Shown piece after piece: positions 8,302 through 18,905 of a stretch of 64,000 nt of DNA. The DNA lies in the NCBI RefSeq assembly GCF_030408375.1, contig NZ_CP046530.1:930001-994000 (forward strand). Direction: 5' to 3'. The stretch comes from Corynebacterium afermentans subsp. lipophilum. Its GTDB lineage: Bacteria; Actinomycetota; Actinomycetes; Mycobacteriales; Mycobacteriaceae. A program made the translations under genes and the position numbers. Each line of letters opens with the position of its first letter. Within the stretch, counting starts at the first letter, position 1. The notes below the pieces were generated by a model. It was not told the DNA's origin and did not search any database. It saw only the letters and a list, made by a program, of their open reading frames with translations.

Positions 8302-8456
8302 AATGCCGTCTAGGTTAGCACCCGGTATCACAGCCAACGAAATTGGAACGAACCCTAGGGTGACTCCCAGCTTCACCCCATGGATTTGCAACACCCCTGT
8401 CGCATAATCATTGGTGCGCGCCGCGGGAACGGCGTGACACGGGAAACAATGACAGC

Positions 8457-8491
8457 GAAACGGCCGGCCCCGAAAGGGGCCGGCCGTTTCG
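8457..8491 (-). terminator. Terminator downstream of lutC
   Basis: Perfect 14-bp stem: AAACGGCCGGCCCC, GAAA tetraloop, then its complement ending in TTT. It sits 20 nt past the lutC stop on the minus strand and is symmetric enough to work in both directions. Confidence 0.8.
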
Positions 8492-8509
8492 TTATGCCAG
8501 CTAAAGTGG

Positions 8510-9184
8510 CTACTTCACAACCATCACGATGAGGTCGCGCGGGCCGTGCACGCCCTCGACGCGCACGAGCTCGATGTCGGAGGTCGCGGACGGACCAGAG
8601 ATCATGGTCGCCGGGCGCTCCGGATTGATGCGGGAGATCATCTCCGGCACGCCGAAGACGACGGTCTCAGGGCGCACGATGCAGATGTGGCGGTCCGGCA
8701 CCAGGGACAGGGCACGGCGGCCGCACACGTCGCCGGACTCCAACACGATGGAGCCGGTCTGCGCGGAGGTGACCTGAGAGTCGGTGATCACGGCGTCGAC
8801 GTCGGAAAGCTCGCGCGGATCGGTGTCGTTGGAATCCGGGCGGGCGGTGCCAGCGAAGCCGTCGAAAAGCGAGGCGTCGAGGCCGGGGGCGTAGACGACC
8901 TCGTTGCACTTGCGGTCCGCAAGCACCTTGACGATGTCCTCGGCGAGGGTCGCCTCGGTGGTCTCCACAACGTCCGCCTTGTAGTCCACGAGGCGGTCGA
9001 TGAGGATCTCGCGCAGCTCCTCGGTGCTGAGGTCGGAGGAGGTGTTGTAGTTGCGAACCACTTCCACCTGCTCCGGCGTGTTGGACAGCTGCTGCGCGTC
9101 GCGGATGCGCTTGAGGATCTCGCGCTTGGCGTCCTCGTTGCGGGTGTCGCGCGGGGCAGAATTACCGGTTACTCGAGTAGTCAT
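8510..9184 (-). CDS. lutC: LutC, lactate utilization LUD-domain protein
   Basis: 224 aa. It has the LUD domain pattern seen in LutC/Ykg[13 protein letters not shown], the central [21 protein letters not shown], and the C-terminal [20 protein letters not shown] and [20 protein letters not shown]. LutC is part of the LutABC complex that oxidises L-lactate to pyruvate. It is the last gene of the lldP-lutA-lutB-lutC order; its start codon lies immediately after the lutB stop region. Confidence 0.9.
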   Translation of the reverse strand: MTTRVTGNSAPRDTRNEDAKREILKRIRDAQQLSNTPEQVEVVRNYNTSSDLSTEELREILIDRLVDYKADVVETTEATLAEDIVKVLADRKCNEVVYAPGLDASLFDGFAGTARPDSNDTDPRELSDVDAVITDSQVTSAQTGSIVLESGDVCGRRALSLVPDRHICIVRPETVVFGVPEMISRINPERPATMISGPSATSDIELVRVEGVHGPRDLIVMVVK

Positions 9185-10738
9185 TTACTTGTCCTCTTCC
9201 TCGAAACGCTCGCCGGTGACCTTCTGGCCCTCCGGGACGCCCTGCTCGCGGGCCTCGGCCAGCAGGCGCTCGGCTTCCTCGGAGCCCCACCACTGGCGGA
9301 AGGACTTCTTCGGCGGCACCGCGACATCGCGGTACTCGGTCCAGCCGGAAATCGGCGGCGGCATGAGTTCGATCTTGCCGTTGAAGCCGCCGAGCACGCG
9401 GCCCAGAGCCACCATGCGCACCAGCTTGTCCCACACACCGCTGTGGCCCCAAACCTGGGCCAGGGAAGCGAACGCCGCGCGCTCAATGTGGCTCGGCTCG
9501 TTCTTCGCCTTCTGGTAGCGCAGCTCCAGCAGAATGTCCGTGATCGGAATCTTCACCGGGCAGACCTCGTTGCAGCGGCCGCACAGGGAGGACGCGTACG
9601 GCAGGGAGCCGTTCGGGTCGTCCGAGGAGTCGATGCCGGTCAGCTGCGGGGTGATGATCGCGCCGATCGGACCCGGGTAGGTGGAGCCGTAGGAGTGGCC
9701 GCCGGCACGCTCGTAGACCGGGCAGACGTTCAGGCAGGCGGAGCAGCGGATGCACTTCAGGGCTTCGCGGCCGATCTCGCTGGACAGGGCGGCGGTGCGG
9801 CCGTTGTCCAGGAGGACGATGTGGAAGTTCTGCGGACCGTCGCCCTCGGTCACACCGGACCACAGGGAGGTGTACGGGTTCATGCGCTCGCCGGTGGAGG
9901 AGCGCGGCAACAGCTGCAGGAACACGCCGAGGTCCTCGAAGCTGGGCAGCAGCTTCTCAATGCCCATGACGGTGATCAGGGTCTCCGGCAGGGTCAGGCA
10001 CATACGGCCGTTGCCCTCGGACTCCACGATGGAGACGGTGCCGGTATCCGCGCAGCCGAAGTTTGCGCCGGAGATGGCCACCTTGGCCTCCATGAACTGC
10101 TGGCGCAGGTACTTGCGGGCAGCCTCAGCCAGCTCCGCTGGGTCCTGGGTCAGGGTCTCGTCCGTGTTCGGCATCTTCGCGGCGAAGATGTCGCGGATCT
10201 CCGCGCGGTTGCGGTGGATCGCCGGGACCAGGATGTGGGAGGGGAAGTCCTCGCCGAGCTGCACGATGAGCTCTGCCAGGTCGGTCTCTTGCGCGAAGAT
10301 ACCGGCCTTTTCCAGCTCCTCGTTCAGGGCGATTTCCTGGGTGGCCATGGACTTGATCTTGACAACCTTGTCCTCGCCGGTGGCCTTGACCAGGTCCTGG
10401 ATGATCTCGTTGGCTTCCTTGGAGTCGCGCGCCCAGTGGACGTGGCCGCCGCGGGCGGTGACGTTTTGCTCGAACTGCTCCAGCAGCTCGGGCATGCGCG
10501 CAGCGACGTCGCGCTTGATGGTGGAGCCGGCCTCGCGCAGGTCCTGCCAATCGTCCACCTCGTCCACAACAGCTTGGCGCTTCACACGGATGGTGGTGGT
10601 GGCGTACTGGTAGTTGCGGCGCTTGGTTACGTCGTTGAGTTCGTGGTGCGCAGCCTTCTGGAACTTCTCCTTGCCGCGCAGGTGGGACGGGCCGCTAGCG
10701 TACGGCGGCATGGTGGGTTGACCGAGTGCGACCTTCAC
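9185..10738 (-). CDS. lutB: LutB, lactate utilization iron-sulfur protein
   Basis: 517 aa from GTG 10738, which overlaps the lutA stop as GTGA and has AAGGAG upstream; a longer frame would run into lutA. The N-terminal two-thirds is a LUD domain. The C-terminal part carries two 4Fe-4S ferredoxin-type clusters, CIRCSACLNVCPVY and CGRCNEVCPVKIP. In LutABC this subunit passes electrons from lactate oxidation. It is co-transcribed and translationally coupled with lutA and lutC. Confidence 0.9.
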   Translation of the reverse strand: MKVALGQPTMPPYASGPSHLRGKEKFQKAAHHELNDVTKRRNYQYATTTIRVKRQAVVDEVDDWQDLREAGSTIKRDVAARMPELLEQFEQNVTARGGHVHWARDSKEANEIIQDLVKATGEDKVVKIKSMATQEIALNEELEKAGIFAQETDLAELIVQLGEDFPSHILVPAIHRNRAEIRDIFAAKMPNTDETLTQDPAELAEAARKYLRQQFMEAKVAISGANFGCADTGTVSIVESEGNGRMCLTLPETLITVMGIEKLLPSFEDLGVFLQLLPRSSTGERMNPYTSLWSGVTEGDGPQNFHIVLLDNGRTAALSSEIGREALKCIRCSACLNVCPVYERAGGHSYGSTYPGPIGAIITPQLTGIDSSDDPNGSLPYASSLCGRCNEVCPVKIPITDILLELRYQKAKNEPSHIERAAFASLAQVWGHSGVWDKLVRMVALGRVLGGFNGKIELMPPPISGWTEYRDVAVPPKKSFRQWWGSEEAERLLAEAREQGVPEGQKVTGERFEEEDK

Positions 10739-11520
10739 AGCATCTTCTCCTTCTTGTATGCCGCGGACGTCGGGGTCAGCGGGTGCTCCTTGGTGGAGGC
10801 GAGGATTTCCGCCATGTGCACAGCGCGGATGCCCTGGTGCTGGCGGGACATTGCGCCCGCGATGTTCATCAGGCAGGAGGAGTCGCCGGCGGTGACGTAC
10901 TCGGCCTGCGTGTCCTTGATGTGGCGGACCTTGTCGGAGACCATGGCGGAGGAGACCTCCGGCATCTTCACGGAGAACGTGCCGCCGAAGCCGCAGCATT
11001 CCTCAGAGTTGGGCAGATCCACCAGCTCCAGGCCCTCGACGTGGCGCAGCAGCTCGGTCGGGCGGTCGCCGACCTTGATGAAGCGCAGGGAGTGGCAGGA
11101 GGAGTGGTAGGTCACTCGGTGCGGGAAGAACGCGCCCACGTCGTAGGTGCCTGCGACGTCCACGATGAACTCGGAGAGGTCGTAGGTCTTTTTCGACGCG
11201 GTCCTGGCGCCGTCCGCCAGTGCCTTGGAACCGAAACGCTCCGCCAGCTCGACGTGCTGCTCGCGCACAGCACCTGCGCAGGAACCGGAGGGGGCGACGA
11301 CGTAATCGATGGAGGGGTCCGAAAACGCGTCAACGTAAGTTTCGATGATCGGAATGGCCTGCTCTTTATAGCCGGTGTTCACGTGCATCTGGCCACAGCA
11401 GGTCTGCTGGTCTGGAAAGACAACGTCGTAGCCCAGGCGGGAAAGCACAATGGCCGAAGCCTTGTGCGCGTCGGGGAAGAGGGCGTCGCCGATACAAGTA
11501 GAAAACAGCGCTACTCGCAT
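10735..11520 (-). CDS. lutA: LutA, Fe-S oxidoreductase (CCG domains)
   Basis: 261 aa from ATG 11520, which has TAGGAGT upstream. Two cysteine-rich CCG-type domains are seen, with QQTCCGQMHVNTGY in the first half and NSEECCGFGGTFSV in the second; these bind a non-cubane cluster in the family. The N-terminus MRVALFSTCIGDALFP is typical of LutA/YkgE. It is the first lut gene, about 90 nt downstream of the lactate permease gene on the same strand. Confidence 0.9.
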   Translation of the reverse strand: MRVALFSTCIGDALFPDAHKASAIVLSRLGYDVVFPDQQTCCGQMHVNTGYKEQAIPIIETYVDAFSDPSIDYVVAPSGSCAGAVREQHVELAERFGSKALADGARTASKKTYDLSEFIVDVAGTYDVGAFFPHRVTYHSSCHSLRFIKVGDRPTELLRHVEGLELVDLPNSEECCGFGGTFSVKMPEVSSAMVSDKVRHIKDTQAEYVTAGDSSCLMNIAGAMSRQHQGIRAVHMAEILASTKEHPLTPTSAAYKKEKML

Positions 11521-11611
11521 GTTCGGACTCCTAAAAGATGAGATCACAGGGAAATAATGAAAGCCCCCGCAGGCTGTGATGACCTCGAGGGCTCCGATAT
11601 TCGGTTGTCAG

Positions 11612-13282
11612 TTACGGAACGACCGGCGCAAGAGCGCTCAGAACGTTCGACTGAAGGAAGACTATCACGCACACAGCAACTAGGAAGCCGAAGCTCCAGC
11701 CGACGACCTTCTTGAAGATCTCGGACTCCTGGCCTTCCATGTTCACCGCGGTCGCGGCAATGGCGAGGGACTGCGGCGAGATCATCTTGCCCACAACACC
11801 ACCGGTGGTGTTGGCGGCGAGCAGCAGATCCGGGTTGAGACCCAAGTTGTTCGCCGCGGTGACCTGCAGGTTGGCAAACAGGGCGTTGGCGGAGGTGTCG
11901 GAGCCGGTCACAGCCACGCCCACCCAGCCGAGGACCGGGGAGAAGAAGGCGAATGCCGGGCCGAGGTTGGCGAAGAACTCGCCGATGGTCACGGTCTGGC
12001 CGGAGTAGTTCATCACGTATGCCAGCGCCAGCACGAGCACGATGGTCAGAGCGGACCAGCGCATCTTCCGCACGGTGTCGGTGAATTCCTTGCCCACTTG
12101 GCCCCAGGTCAGGCTGTAGCGGCCGTTCTCGTTGAACACCATGTAGGCCACGGAGACGATGAGCGCGGAGAGGACGAGAAGCGTGCCGGGGTTGTTGATC
12201 CAGGCGAAGTTGTAGTCGCTGTTGACGGCCTGGCCAGATGCGTCGAGAAGCTTGCCGTCAAGCCCCGGCCACGGGAAGGAAATCTGGAACTTGTTCAGCC
12301 ACTCCGGAATAGCGCTGCCGAGGTTGGCCAGGCCGAAGATGACAACGACGACGGCGTACGGCATAAGGGCCATCCAGACGCGGTGGCCCGGAAGCTCCGC
12401 ATCCTCGGTGTGCGCCGGCAGCTCGAGGCGCTGACGCATCTCGTCGAGGCCCTTCGGCTGCCAGAAACGCAGCAGCACGAACGCGGCACCGAGCGCGACG
12501 ATGCAGGCCACGACGTCGGTGAGCTGGTACGCGAAGTAGTGGGAGGTCCACCACTTGGCCACGGCGAAGGTGAGGCCGATGGTGAAGGCTGCCGGTGCGG
12601 TCTCGCGCACGCCGCGCTTGCCGTCGATGATCAGGGCGATGATGAAGGGGACGAAGAACGCTAGGAGCGGCGTCTGGTTACCGATGATCGCCGCGATGTT
12701 CTCAGTCTGCTCGACCGTGCGGCCGCCGACCTCGCCGGCGGTGGTAATCGGGATGCCCACGGCACCGAATGCCACGGGGGCGGTGTTGGCCAGCAGCACC
12801 ACGGTCGCGGCCTTCAGCGGCGGGATGCCCAGTGCGAGGATCATGGTGGCGGTAATCGCCACCGGCGCGCCGAAGCCGGCCAGCGCCTCAAGCAGGCCGC
12901 CGAAGCAGAACGCGATGAGCATCGCCTGGATGCGCACGTCGCCGTTGCCCATCTTGTCGAAGACGGTGCGCAGGTCCTCGAAGCGGCCGGATGCGACGGT
13001 GATCTGGTAGAACCAGATGGCCGTCAGAATCACGAAGACGATGGGGAAGAGGCCGAACAACCCGCCGCGGAAGGCGGAGGAGATGGCCATGGTGGTGGGC
13101 ATGTTGAAGCCGAGGATGGCCACCAGCAGTGCAACCACGAGCGCGACGGCGCCGGAGGTGTGCGCGCGGGCTTTGAATCCGAGCAGCATGATGAAGAACG
13201 TGAGCAACGGCAGGGTAGATACCAGCGCCGAGAGGCCCACGCTGCCACCGATCGCGTCGGTGAACACTTGGAATTGATCCAT
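11612..13282 (-). CDS. lldP: L-lactate permease (LctP/LldP family)
   Basis: 556 aa from ATG 13282 (MDQFQVFTDAIGG). At least twelve hydrophobic helices are visible. Family segments include the stretch FCFGGLLEALAGFGAPVAI and, near the C-terminus, LGWVGVAVTGSDTSANALFANLQ and NTTGGVVGKMISPQSLAIA. The protein imports lactate (and related 2-hydroxy acids) with protons. Adjacent lutABC makes L-lactate the likely substrate. An upstream in-frame ATG at 13324 exists but lacks support. No regulator gene lies next to the cluster. Confidence 0.93.
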   Translation of the reverse strand: MDQFQVFTDAIGGSVGLSALVSTLPLLTFFIMLLGFKARAHTSGAVALVVALLVAILGFNMPTTMAISSAFRGGLFGLFPIVFVILTAIWFYQITVASGRFEDLRTVFDKMGNGDVRIQAMLIAFCFGGLLEALAGFGAPVAITATMILALGIPPLKAATVVLLANTAPVAFGAVGIPITTAGEVGGRTVEQTENIAAIIGNQTPLLAFFVPFIIALIIDGKRGVRETAPAAFTIGLTFAVAKWWTSHYFAYQLTDVVACIVALGAAFVLLRFWQPKGLDEMRQRLELPAHTEDAELPGHRVWMALMPYAVVVVIFGLANLGSAIPEWLNKFQISFPWPGLDGKLLDASGQAVNSDYNFAWINNPGTLLVLSALIVSVAYMVFNENGRYSLTWGQVGKEFTDTVRKMRWSALTIVLVLALAYVMNYSGQTVTIGEFFANLGPAFAFFSPVLGWVGVAVTGSDTSANALFANLQVTAANNLGLNPDLLLAANTTGGVVGKMISPQSLAIAATAVNMEGQESEIFKKVVGWSFGFLVAVCVIVFLQSNVLSALAPVVP

Positions 13283-13431
13283 GGGAGGCTCTTTCGAGTC
13301 AGTACGGGCAATGACTGCAAACAATATGCCACCCTAACCCTGTTAGTGACGAATGGAGGGGTATCGCTTTGGTGTGACCTATTGCACCGTGCGGCCGGTG
13401 GGCATGCTGCGTGTGGTGTCGGCGGGTGATT

Positions 13432-13437
13432 TAAACT
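13432..13437 (+). promoter_or_regulatory. -10 box of argS-lysA
   Basis: TAAACT, 8 nt before ATG 13446; leaderless argS mRNA is inferred and the box decides the start. Confidence 0.5.
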
Positions 13438-13445
13438 TGTGCCCC

Positions 13446-15098
13446 ATGACGCCAGCTGAACTCGCAATCACCGTGAAAGAGGCCGCGACGCGCGTGCTCG
13501 CCGCCCACGACCTCGACGCCTCCGTCGTCCCGGACACCGTGACCGTGGAACGCCCCCGCAACCCCGAGCACGGCGATTACGCCACAAACGTCGCGCTCCA
13601 GGTGGCTAAGAAAGCTGGCACCAACCCACGCGAGCTCGCCACTTGGCTTGTCGACGACCTGTCGGCCAACCCCGCAATCGACTCCGCCGAGATCGCCGGT
13701 CCGGGCTTTATCAACCTGCGTCTCGCCGCCGGTGCCCAGGGCCAACTCGTGGCGAAGGTGCTGGATGAGGCGGAGAAGTTCGGCCACTGCGATCTCTACG
13801 CAGACGAGAAGATCAACCTCGAGTTCGTCTCCGCCAACCCCACCGGCCCGATCCACCTCGGCGGCACTCGCTGGGCCGCGGTGGGCGACTCGCTGGGCCG
13901 CGTGCTCGAGGCCGCCGGCGCGGAAGTGACCCGCGAGTACTACTTCAACGACCACGGCGGGCAGATCGACCGCTTCTCCCGTTCGCTCGTTGCCGCGGCG
14001 AAGGGCGAGCCCACCCCGGAAGACGGCTACGGTGGCGATTACATCCACGAGATTGCCCGGGCGGTCGTCGATAAGCATCCTGGCGCCCTCGATGGCGCGG
14101 ACGCCGAGGTGCAGGAGACCTTCCGTGCGGCCGGCGTGGAGATGATGTTTGCGCAGATCAAGCAGTCCCTGCACGAGTTCGGCGTGGACTTCGACGTGTA
14201 CTTCCACGAGAACTCCCTGTTCGAATCGGGCGCCGTGGACAAGGCCGTGCAGACGCTGAAGGACAACGGCAACCTGTACGAAAACGATGGCGCGTGGTGG
14301 CTGCGTTCCTCCGACTTCGGCGACGACAAGGACCGTGTCGTGCTCAAGTCCGACGGCGACGCTGCCTACATCGCCGGCGACATCGCGTACGTGGCCGACA
14401 AGTTCGACCGCGGCCACACCCTGGCTATTTACATGCTGGGTGCGGACCACCACGGCTACATTGCGCGCCTCAAGGCGGCGGCGCAGGCGCTGGGCTACAA
14501 CGCAGATGCCGTTGAGGTGCTCATCGGCCAGATGGTCAACCTCGTGCGCGACGGCGAGGCCGTGAAGATGTCCAAGCGCGCAGGCACCGTGATCACCCTC
14601 GAAGACCTCGTGGACGCGATCGGCGTTGACAGCGCGCGCTACTCGCTGGTGCGCTCCTCGGTGGACTCCACCCTGGACATTGACCTGGACCTGTGGACGA
14701 AGCAGTCCTCCGACAACCCGGTCTACTACGTGCAGTACGCCCACGCCCGCCTGTGCTCGATCGGGCGCAAGGCAGCTGAAGCCGGCGTGTCCCACACCGA
14801 CCCGGACCTGGCGCTGCTCACCCACGACAAGGAGGGCGACCTCATCCGCACCCTCGGCGAGTACCCGGCCGTCGTGCGCGCCGCCGGGGAGCTGCGCGAG
14901 CCGCACCGCATCGCCCGCTACACCGAGGAACTGGCCAGCGCGTTCCACAAGTTCTACGACTCCTGCCAGATCCTGCCCAATACCGGCGAGGAAGCGGAGC
15001 CGATCCACACCGCGCGCCTGGCCCTGGCGATGGCCTCGCGTCAGGTCGTCGCGAACGCCCTCGGCCTGATCGGCGTGAGCGCACCGGAGCGGATGTAA
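13446..15098 (+). CDS. argS: Arginyl-tRNA synthetase
   Basis: 550 aa class I synthetase. The HIGH-like motif is [10 protein letters not shown] (around residues 131-140) and the KMSKR loop starts at residue 374. An N-terminal Add1 domain and the C-terminal anticodon-binding helical domain (ending [11 protein letters not shown]) are in place. It charges tRNA-Arg in the cytosol. argS directly precedes lysA with no gap, the arrangement known in corynebacteria, where argS-lysA transcription responds to arginine and lysine. Confidence 0.97.
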   Translation: MTPAELAITVKEAATRVLAAHDLDASVVPDTVTVERPRNPEHGDYATNVALQVAKKAGTNPRELATWLVDDLSANPAIDSAEIAGPGFINLRLAAGAQGQLVAKVLDEAEKFGHCDLYADEKINLEFVSANPTGPIHLGGTRWAAVGDSLGRVLEAAGAEVTREYYFNDHGGQIDRFSRSLVAAAKGEPTPEDGYGGDYIHEIARAVVDKHPGALDGADAEVQETFRAAGVEMMFAQIKQSLHEFGVDFDVYFHENSLFESGAVDKAVQTLKDNGNLYENDGAWWLRSSDFGDDKDRVVLKSDGDAAYIAGDIAYVADKFDRGHTLAIYMLGADHHGYIARLKAAAQALGYNADAVEVLIGQMVNLVRDGEAVKMSKRAGTVITLEDLVDAIGVDSARYSLVRSSVDSTLDIDLDLWTKQSSDNPVYYVQYAHARLCSIGRKAAEAGVSHTDPDLALLTHDKEGDLIRTLGEYPAVVRAAGELREPHRIARYTEELASAFHKFYDSCQILPNTGEEAEPIHTARLALAMASRQVVANALGLIGVSAPERM

Positions 15099-16463
15099 AT
15101 GACCGTTTTCGTCTCCACGCCGTACGAGAAGGACAACGGTGACTTCAACGACCTGCCCGCCCACGTCTGGCCCCGCTGCGCCAAGCGCGAGGAGGACGGC
15201 GTGGTCACCATTGCCGGTGTGCCGCTTCCGGAGATCGCCGCGGAGTACGGCACCCCGGTTGTGGTCATCGACGAGGACGACTTCCGTTCGCGCTGCCGCG
15301 ACATGGCCGCCGCGTTTTTGGCGCCCGAAAACGTGCACTACGCCTCCAAGGCGTTTTTGACCCGCCGCGTGGCCCACTGGGTCGACGAGGAAGGCCTCGC
15401 GTTGGACGTGGCCAGCGAGAATGAGCTGCGCATCGCCCTGGCCGCGGACTTTCCGCCCGAGCGCATCACCGTGCACGGAAACAACAAGTCGGACGAGTTC
15501 CTGCGTCTGTGCGTGGAGTCAAAGGTCGGCCACGTGGTCATTGACTCGCACCAGGAACTGGCGCAGCTGGAGGCCGTGGCTAAGCAAGTGGGCGTGAAGC
15601 AGGATGTCTTCGTGCGCGTGAAACCCGGTGTGGACGCCCACACCCACGAGTTCATCGCTACCAGCCACGAGGATCAGAAGTTCGGCATCTCGCTCGCTAC
15701 TGGCGACGCCTTATCGGCCGCCGCCGCAGCCATCACCTCCGACTGGTTGGAGCTGACCGGCCTGCACTGCCACGTGGGCTCCCAGGTATTCGATGCTGAG
15801 GGCTTCAAGCTCGCCGCGGAGCGCGTGCTGGGCCTGTACGCCGAGATCTGGAAGACCCAGGGTGTGGCGCTGGGCTACCTCGATCTCGGCGGCGGCTACG
15901 GCATCGCGTATATGCCGGGCGAGTCGCCTCTGGACGTCAACGCCGTGGCGCGCGACCTGCTCACCGCGGTGCAGGAGGTCGCCGACGAGCTCGGCATCGC
16001 CGCGCCCACCGTAGTGGTCGAGCCCGGCCGCGCGATCGCTGGCCCGTCCGCGGTGACCGTCTACACCGCCGGCGTGATCAAGGACGTGGACACCTCCTAC
16101 ACCACGTCGCGGCGCTACGTCGCCGTCGACGGCGGCATGAGCGACAACATCCGCCCCTCGCTCTACGGCGCGCTTTACGACGCCCGCGTGGTCAACCGTT
16201 TCACCGATGGCGCCCCCACCGACACACGCCTGGTCGGCTCCCACTGCGAGTCCGGCGACATCCTGGTGGAGGAGGCCTCCTGGCCCGACGACATCGCCCC
16301 GGGCGATCTCATCGCGCTGGCCGCCACTGGCGCTTACTGCTATTCAATGGCCTCGAACTACAACGCGTTCGGCCGCCCGGCAGTCGTGTCCGTGCGCGGC
16401 GGCGAGGTGACGCCGATGGTGCGGCGGGAGACTGTCGAGGATCTGATCGCGCGCGAATATTAA
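15099..16463 (+). CDS. lysA: Diaminopimelate decarboxylase
   Basis: 454 aa, fold-type III PLP enzyme. Schiff-base Lys84 lies in YASKAF. The phosphate-binding LGGGYGI segment and the HCESGD motif (the Cys from the neighbouring subunit's active site) are present. It converts meso-diaminopimelate to L-lysine, the last step of lysine synthesis. Its ATG follows the argS stop codon directly, so the two are one operon. Confidence 0.97.
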   Translation: MTVFVSTPYEKDNGDFNDLPAHVWPRCAKREEDGVVTIAGVPLPEIAAEYGTPVVVIDEDDFRSRCRDMAAAFLAPENVHYASKAFLTRRVAHWVDEEGLALDVASENELRIALAADFPPERITVHGNNKSDEFLRLCVESKVGHVVIDSHQELAQLEAVAKQVGVKQDVFVRVKPGVDAHTHEFIATSHEDQKFGISLATGDALSAAAAAITSDWLELTGLHCHVGSQVFDAEGFKLAAERVLGLYAEIWKTQGVALGYLDLGGGYGIAYMPGESPLDVNAVARDLLTAVQEVADELGIAAPTVVVEPGRAIAGPSAVTVYTAGVIKDVDTSYTTSRRYVAVDGGMSDNIRPSLYGALYDARVVNRFTDGAPTDTRLVGSHCESGDILVEEASWPDDIAPGDLIALAATGAYCYSMASNYNAFGRPAVVSVRGGEVTPMVRRETVEDLIAREY

Positions 16464-16493
16464 TTGACCGTCAGTGCCATTTGCGCGATAGTA
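16464..16493 (+). promoter_or_regulatory. hom-thrB promoter
   Basis: -35 TTGACC (16464-16469), 18-bp spacer, -10 GATAGT (16488-16493). The hom ATG is 57 nt further on with GAAGGAG as RBS, so this mRNA has a leader. Confidence 0.5.
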
Positions 16494-16549
16494 GACAAAG
16501 CGGTCCACCGCTGATCCCTGCCACGTATGACGAAGGAGCTACTCGCAAC

Positions 16550-17902
16550 ATGACTTCCGCCACCGCCGAGGGATACAACGGCAACTACCCGGGCAAGGGC
16601 ATCGGCACCCCCGTGGGCATTGCCGTGCTGGGCAAGGGCACCGTCGGTACCGAGGTGCTGCGCCTGCTGTCCGAATTCTCCTCCAACTTGGAGCACCGCA
16701 TCGGTAGTCCGATTGAGGTGAGGGGCGTTGCAGTGTCGGACGTCGAGAAGCACAAAGATGCCCCCGAGGTCCAGGGGCTGTACTTGACCGGGGACGCACG
16801 CGAGCTGGTCACCCGCGACGACGTGGACATCGTGGTCGAGCTCATCGGCGGCATTGACTACCCGCGCGAGCTCGTCCTCGAGGCGCTCAAGGCCGGAAAG
16901 TCCGTGGTCACCGCTAACAAGGCCCTGGTGGCCGCCCACAGCGCCGAGCTTGCCGACGCCGCCAACGCCGCCGGCGTCGACCTCTACTACGAAGCCGCCG
17001 TCGCCGCCGCCATCCCGGTGGTGGGCATGCTGCGCCGCTCCCTTGCGGGCGACCAGGTGCAGCGCATCTCCGGCATTGTCAACGGCACCACCAACTTCAT
17101 CCTCGACGCCATGGCGTCCACCGGCGCCGACTACGAGGAGGCGCTGGCAGAGGCCACCCGACTCGGCTACGCGGAGGCCGACCCGACCGCGGACGTGGAG
17201 GGCCACGACGCTGCCTCCAAGGCTGCCATCCTCGCCTCCATGGGCTTCCACACCCGCGTGACCTTCGACGATGTGCACTGCGAAGGCATCACGAAGATCA
17301 CCGCCGACGACATTGAGGCCGCGAAGAAATCCGGCCACACCATCAAGTTGCTCGCTATTTGCGAGCGGCTTGTCGACGACGCTGGCAACACCACCGGCGT
17401 CAACGCCCGAGTCCACCCGACGCTGGTGCCCAACGAGCACCCGCTCGCGTCCGTGGACAAGTCCTACAACGCCATCTTCGTCGAGGCAGAAGCAGCAGGT
17501 CGACTCATGTTCTACGGCAACGGCGCCGGCGGCGCCCCCACCGCATCGGCAGTACTCGGCGACCTCGTCGGCGCCGCACGCAACAAGGTCCACGGCGGCC
17601 GCGCCCCGGCCGAGAACCCGTACGCGGACTACCCGGTTGTCTCGTTCGAGGAGGTGACCACCCGCTACACGATCAACATGACCGTCAACGACCGCGTCGG
17701 CGTCCTCTCCGATCTCACCGCCCGCTTCGCCAAGGCCGGCATTTCGCTGTCCGCGGTGCGCCAGGAGGAGTCCGGTGACGAGGCCCACCTCATCGTTGTC
17801 ACCCACGCCGCCCGCGAGCAGGACCTCAACGCGATCGTGGAGCAGCTTTCGGGCCACGACGACGTGCTCGCCGTCAACTCCGTCATCCGGCTCGATTCCT
17901 AA
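16550..17902 (+). CDS. hom: Homoserine dehydrogenase
   Basis: 450 aa from ATG 16550 (GAAGGAG 9 nt upstream). The N-terminal Rossmann motif is VLGKGTVGTEV. The catalytic domain holds TANKALVA and the signature GIVNGTTNFILDAM. The C-terminal ACT domain starts near VNDRVGVLSDLT and is the threonine feedback site in this family. It reduces aspartate semialdehyde to homoserine at the threonine/methionine branch. It forms an operon with thrB (12-nt gap). Confidence 0.96.
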   Translation: MTSATAEGYNGNYPGKGIGTPVGIAVLGKGTVGTEVLRLLSEFSSNLEHRIGSPIEVRGVAVSDVEKHKDAPEVQGLYLTGDARELVTRDDVDIVVELIGGIDYPRELVLEALKAGKSVVTANKALVAAHSAELADAANAAGVDLYYEAAVAAAIPVVGMLRRSLAGDQVQRISGIVNGTTNFILDAMASTGADYEEALAEATRLGYAEADPTADVEGHDAASKAAILASMGFHTRVTFDDVHCEGITKITADDIEAAKKSGHTIKLLAICERLVDDAGNTTGVNARVHPTLVPNEHPLASVDKSYNAIFVEAEAAGRLMFYGNGAGGAPTASAVLGDLVGAARNKVHGGRAPAENPYADYPVVSFEEVTTRYTINMTVNDRVGVLSDLTARFAKAGISLSAVRQEESGDEAHLIVVTHAAREQDLNAIVEQLSGHDDVLAVNSVIRLDS

Positions 17903-17914
17903 GGGGCCCTCGCA

Positions 17915-18844
17915 ATGGCAATCGATCTGCAGCCCGGCCTGAAAGTCAAGGTCACCGTCCCCGGTTCGTCGGCCAACCTGGGCCCCGGCTTCGACACCCT
18001 CGGCATCGCGCTGAGCATCTACGACACCGTGGAAGTGGAGGTCACCGACTCCGGCCTCGAGGTGGAAATCTTCGGCGAGGGCGCCGACGACCTGCCACGC
18101 GACAGCTCCAACCTCGTCGTCCGGGCCATCCAGTCCGGTCTGACCGCCGCCGACGTCTCCGCACCCGGCCTGCGCGTGGTGTGCCACAACACCATCCCGC
18201 AGTCCCGCGGCCTTGGATCTTCCGCGTCCGCCGCCGTCGCCGGCGTGGTTGCCGCCAACGCGCTGGCCGGATCCCCGCTCGACGAGGACGCGGTCGTGCA
18301 GCTGTCCTCCGAGTTCGAAGGCCACCCGGACAACGCCGGCGCATCTGCGCTCGGCGGGGCAGTGGTGTCTTGGACCGACATCCCCGTCGACGACCAGTCC
18401 AAGCCGTCCTACCGCGCCGTGCGCATCCCGGTGGACGAGTCCATCAAGGCCGTCGCCCTCGTACCCGACTTCCACGCCTCCACCAATGCCGTGCGCAAAG
18501 TGCTGCCGAGCCACGTCACCCACACGGATGCACGTTTCAACGTCTCGCGCACCGCGGTGATGACAGCGGCGCTGCAGCACCACCCGCAACTGCTTTTCGA
18601 AGGCACCCGCGACCGCCTTCACCAGCCGTACCGCGCCGACGTCCTGCCGGTGACGGCGGAGTGGGTTAACCGCCTGCGCAACCGCGGTCACGCCGCCTAC
18701 CTCTCCGGCGCCGGCCCGACCGCGCTGGTGCTCACCACGACCGAGGTGGAGCCTTCGCTTCTCGACGAAGCCCGTTCCGCCGGCCTCCGCGTCATCGAAC
18801 TCGACGTCGCCGGCCCGGCTACCGCGGAGCTGGTGCACGACTAG
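17915..18844 (+). CDS. thrB: Homoserine kinase
   Basis: 309 aa GHMP kinase. The N-terminal motif is [15 protein letters not shown] and the ATP-binding loop is [14 protein letters not shown] (around residues 97-110). The C-terminal GHMP motif [10 protein letters not shown] is present. It phosphorylates homoserine on the way to threonine. It is the last gene of the hom-thrB operon; a strong terminator follows 14 nt after its stop. Confidence 0.96.
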   Translation: MAIDLQPGLKVKVTVPGSSANLGPGFDTLGIALSIYDTVEVEVTDSGLEVEIFGEGADDLPRDSSNLVVRAIQSGLTAADVSAPGLRVVCHNTIPQSRGLGSSASAAVAGVVAANALAGSPLDEDAVVQLSSEFEGHPDNAGASALGGAVVSWTDIPVDDQSKPSYRAVRIPVDESIKAVALVPDFHASTNAVRKVLPSHVTHTDARFNVSRTAVMTAALQHHPQLLFEGTRDRLHQPYRADVLPVTAEWVNRLRNRGHAAYLSGAGPTALVLTTTEVEPSLLDEARSAGLRVIELDVAGPATAELVHD

Positions 18845-18859
18845 CAACAGTAGGCAATG

Positions 18860-18896
18860 AAAAAGAGCCGCACGTGGAATCGTGCGGCTTTTTTCT
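18860..18896 (+). terminator. Terminator between thrB and the convergent gldA-like gene
   Basis: AAGAGCCGCACG pairs with CGTGCGGCTTTT around TGGAAT, with A and T runs on the two sides; it can serve both converging genes. Confidence 0.85.
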
Positions 18897-18905
18897 CTGT
18901 CTGGT

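Noticed and set aside
7990..8394. 134-aa minus-strand open frame after cadD
   Set aside because: It reads through the tRNA-Arg gene and the terminator, so it is not a gene.
8546..11110. 854-aa plus-strand open frame opposite lutC/lutB
   Set aside because: It is antisense to well-recognised LutC and LutB. Its composition (Gly, Ala, His, Val, Arg rich) is that of a GC-driven shadow frame, with no domain visible.
11547..11611. Possible attenuator between lldP and lutA
   Set aside because: AGCCC...GGGCT pairing is only five bases with a long loop and no T run, too weak to list as a terminator.
13431..15476. 681-aa minus-strand open frame opposite argS and lysA
   Set aside because: It is a shadow of argS/lysA; no signal, motif or RBS supports it.
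16460..18847. 795-aa minus-strand open frame opposite hom and thrB
   Set aside because: It runs antisense to two certain enzymes; the length reflects few stop codons in high-GC antisense DNA.
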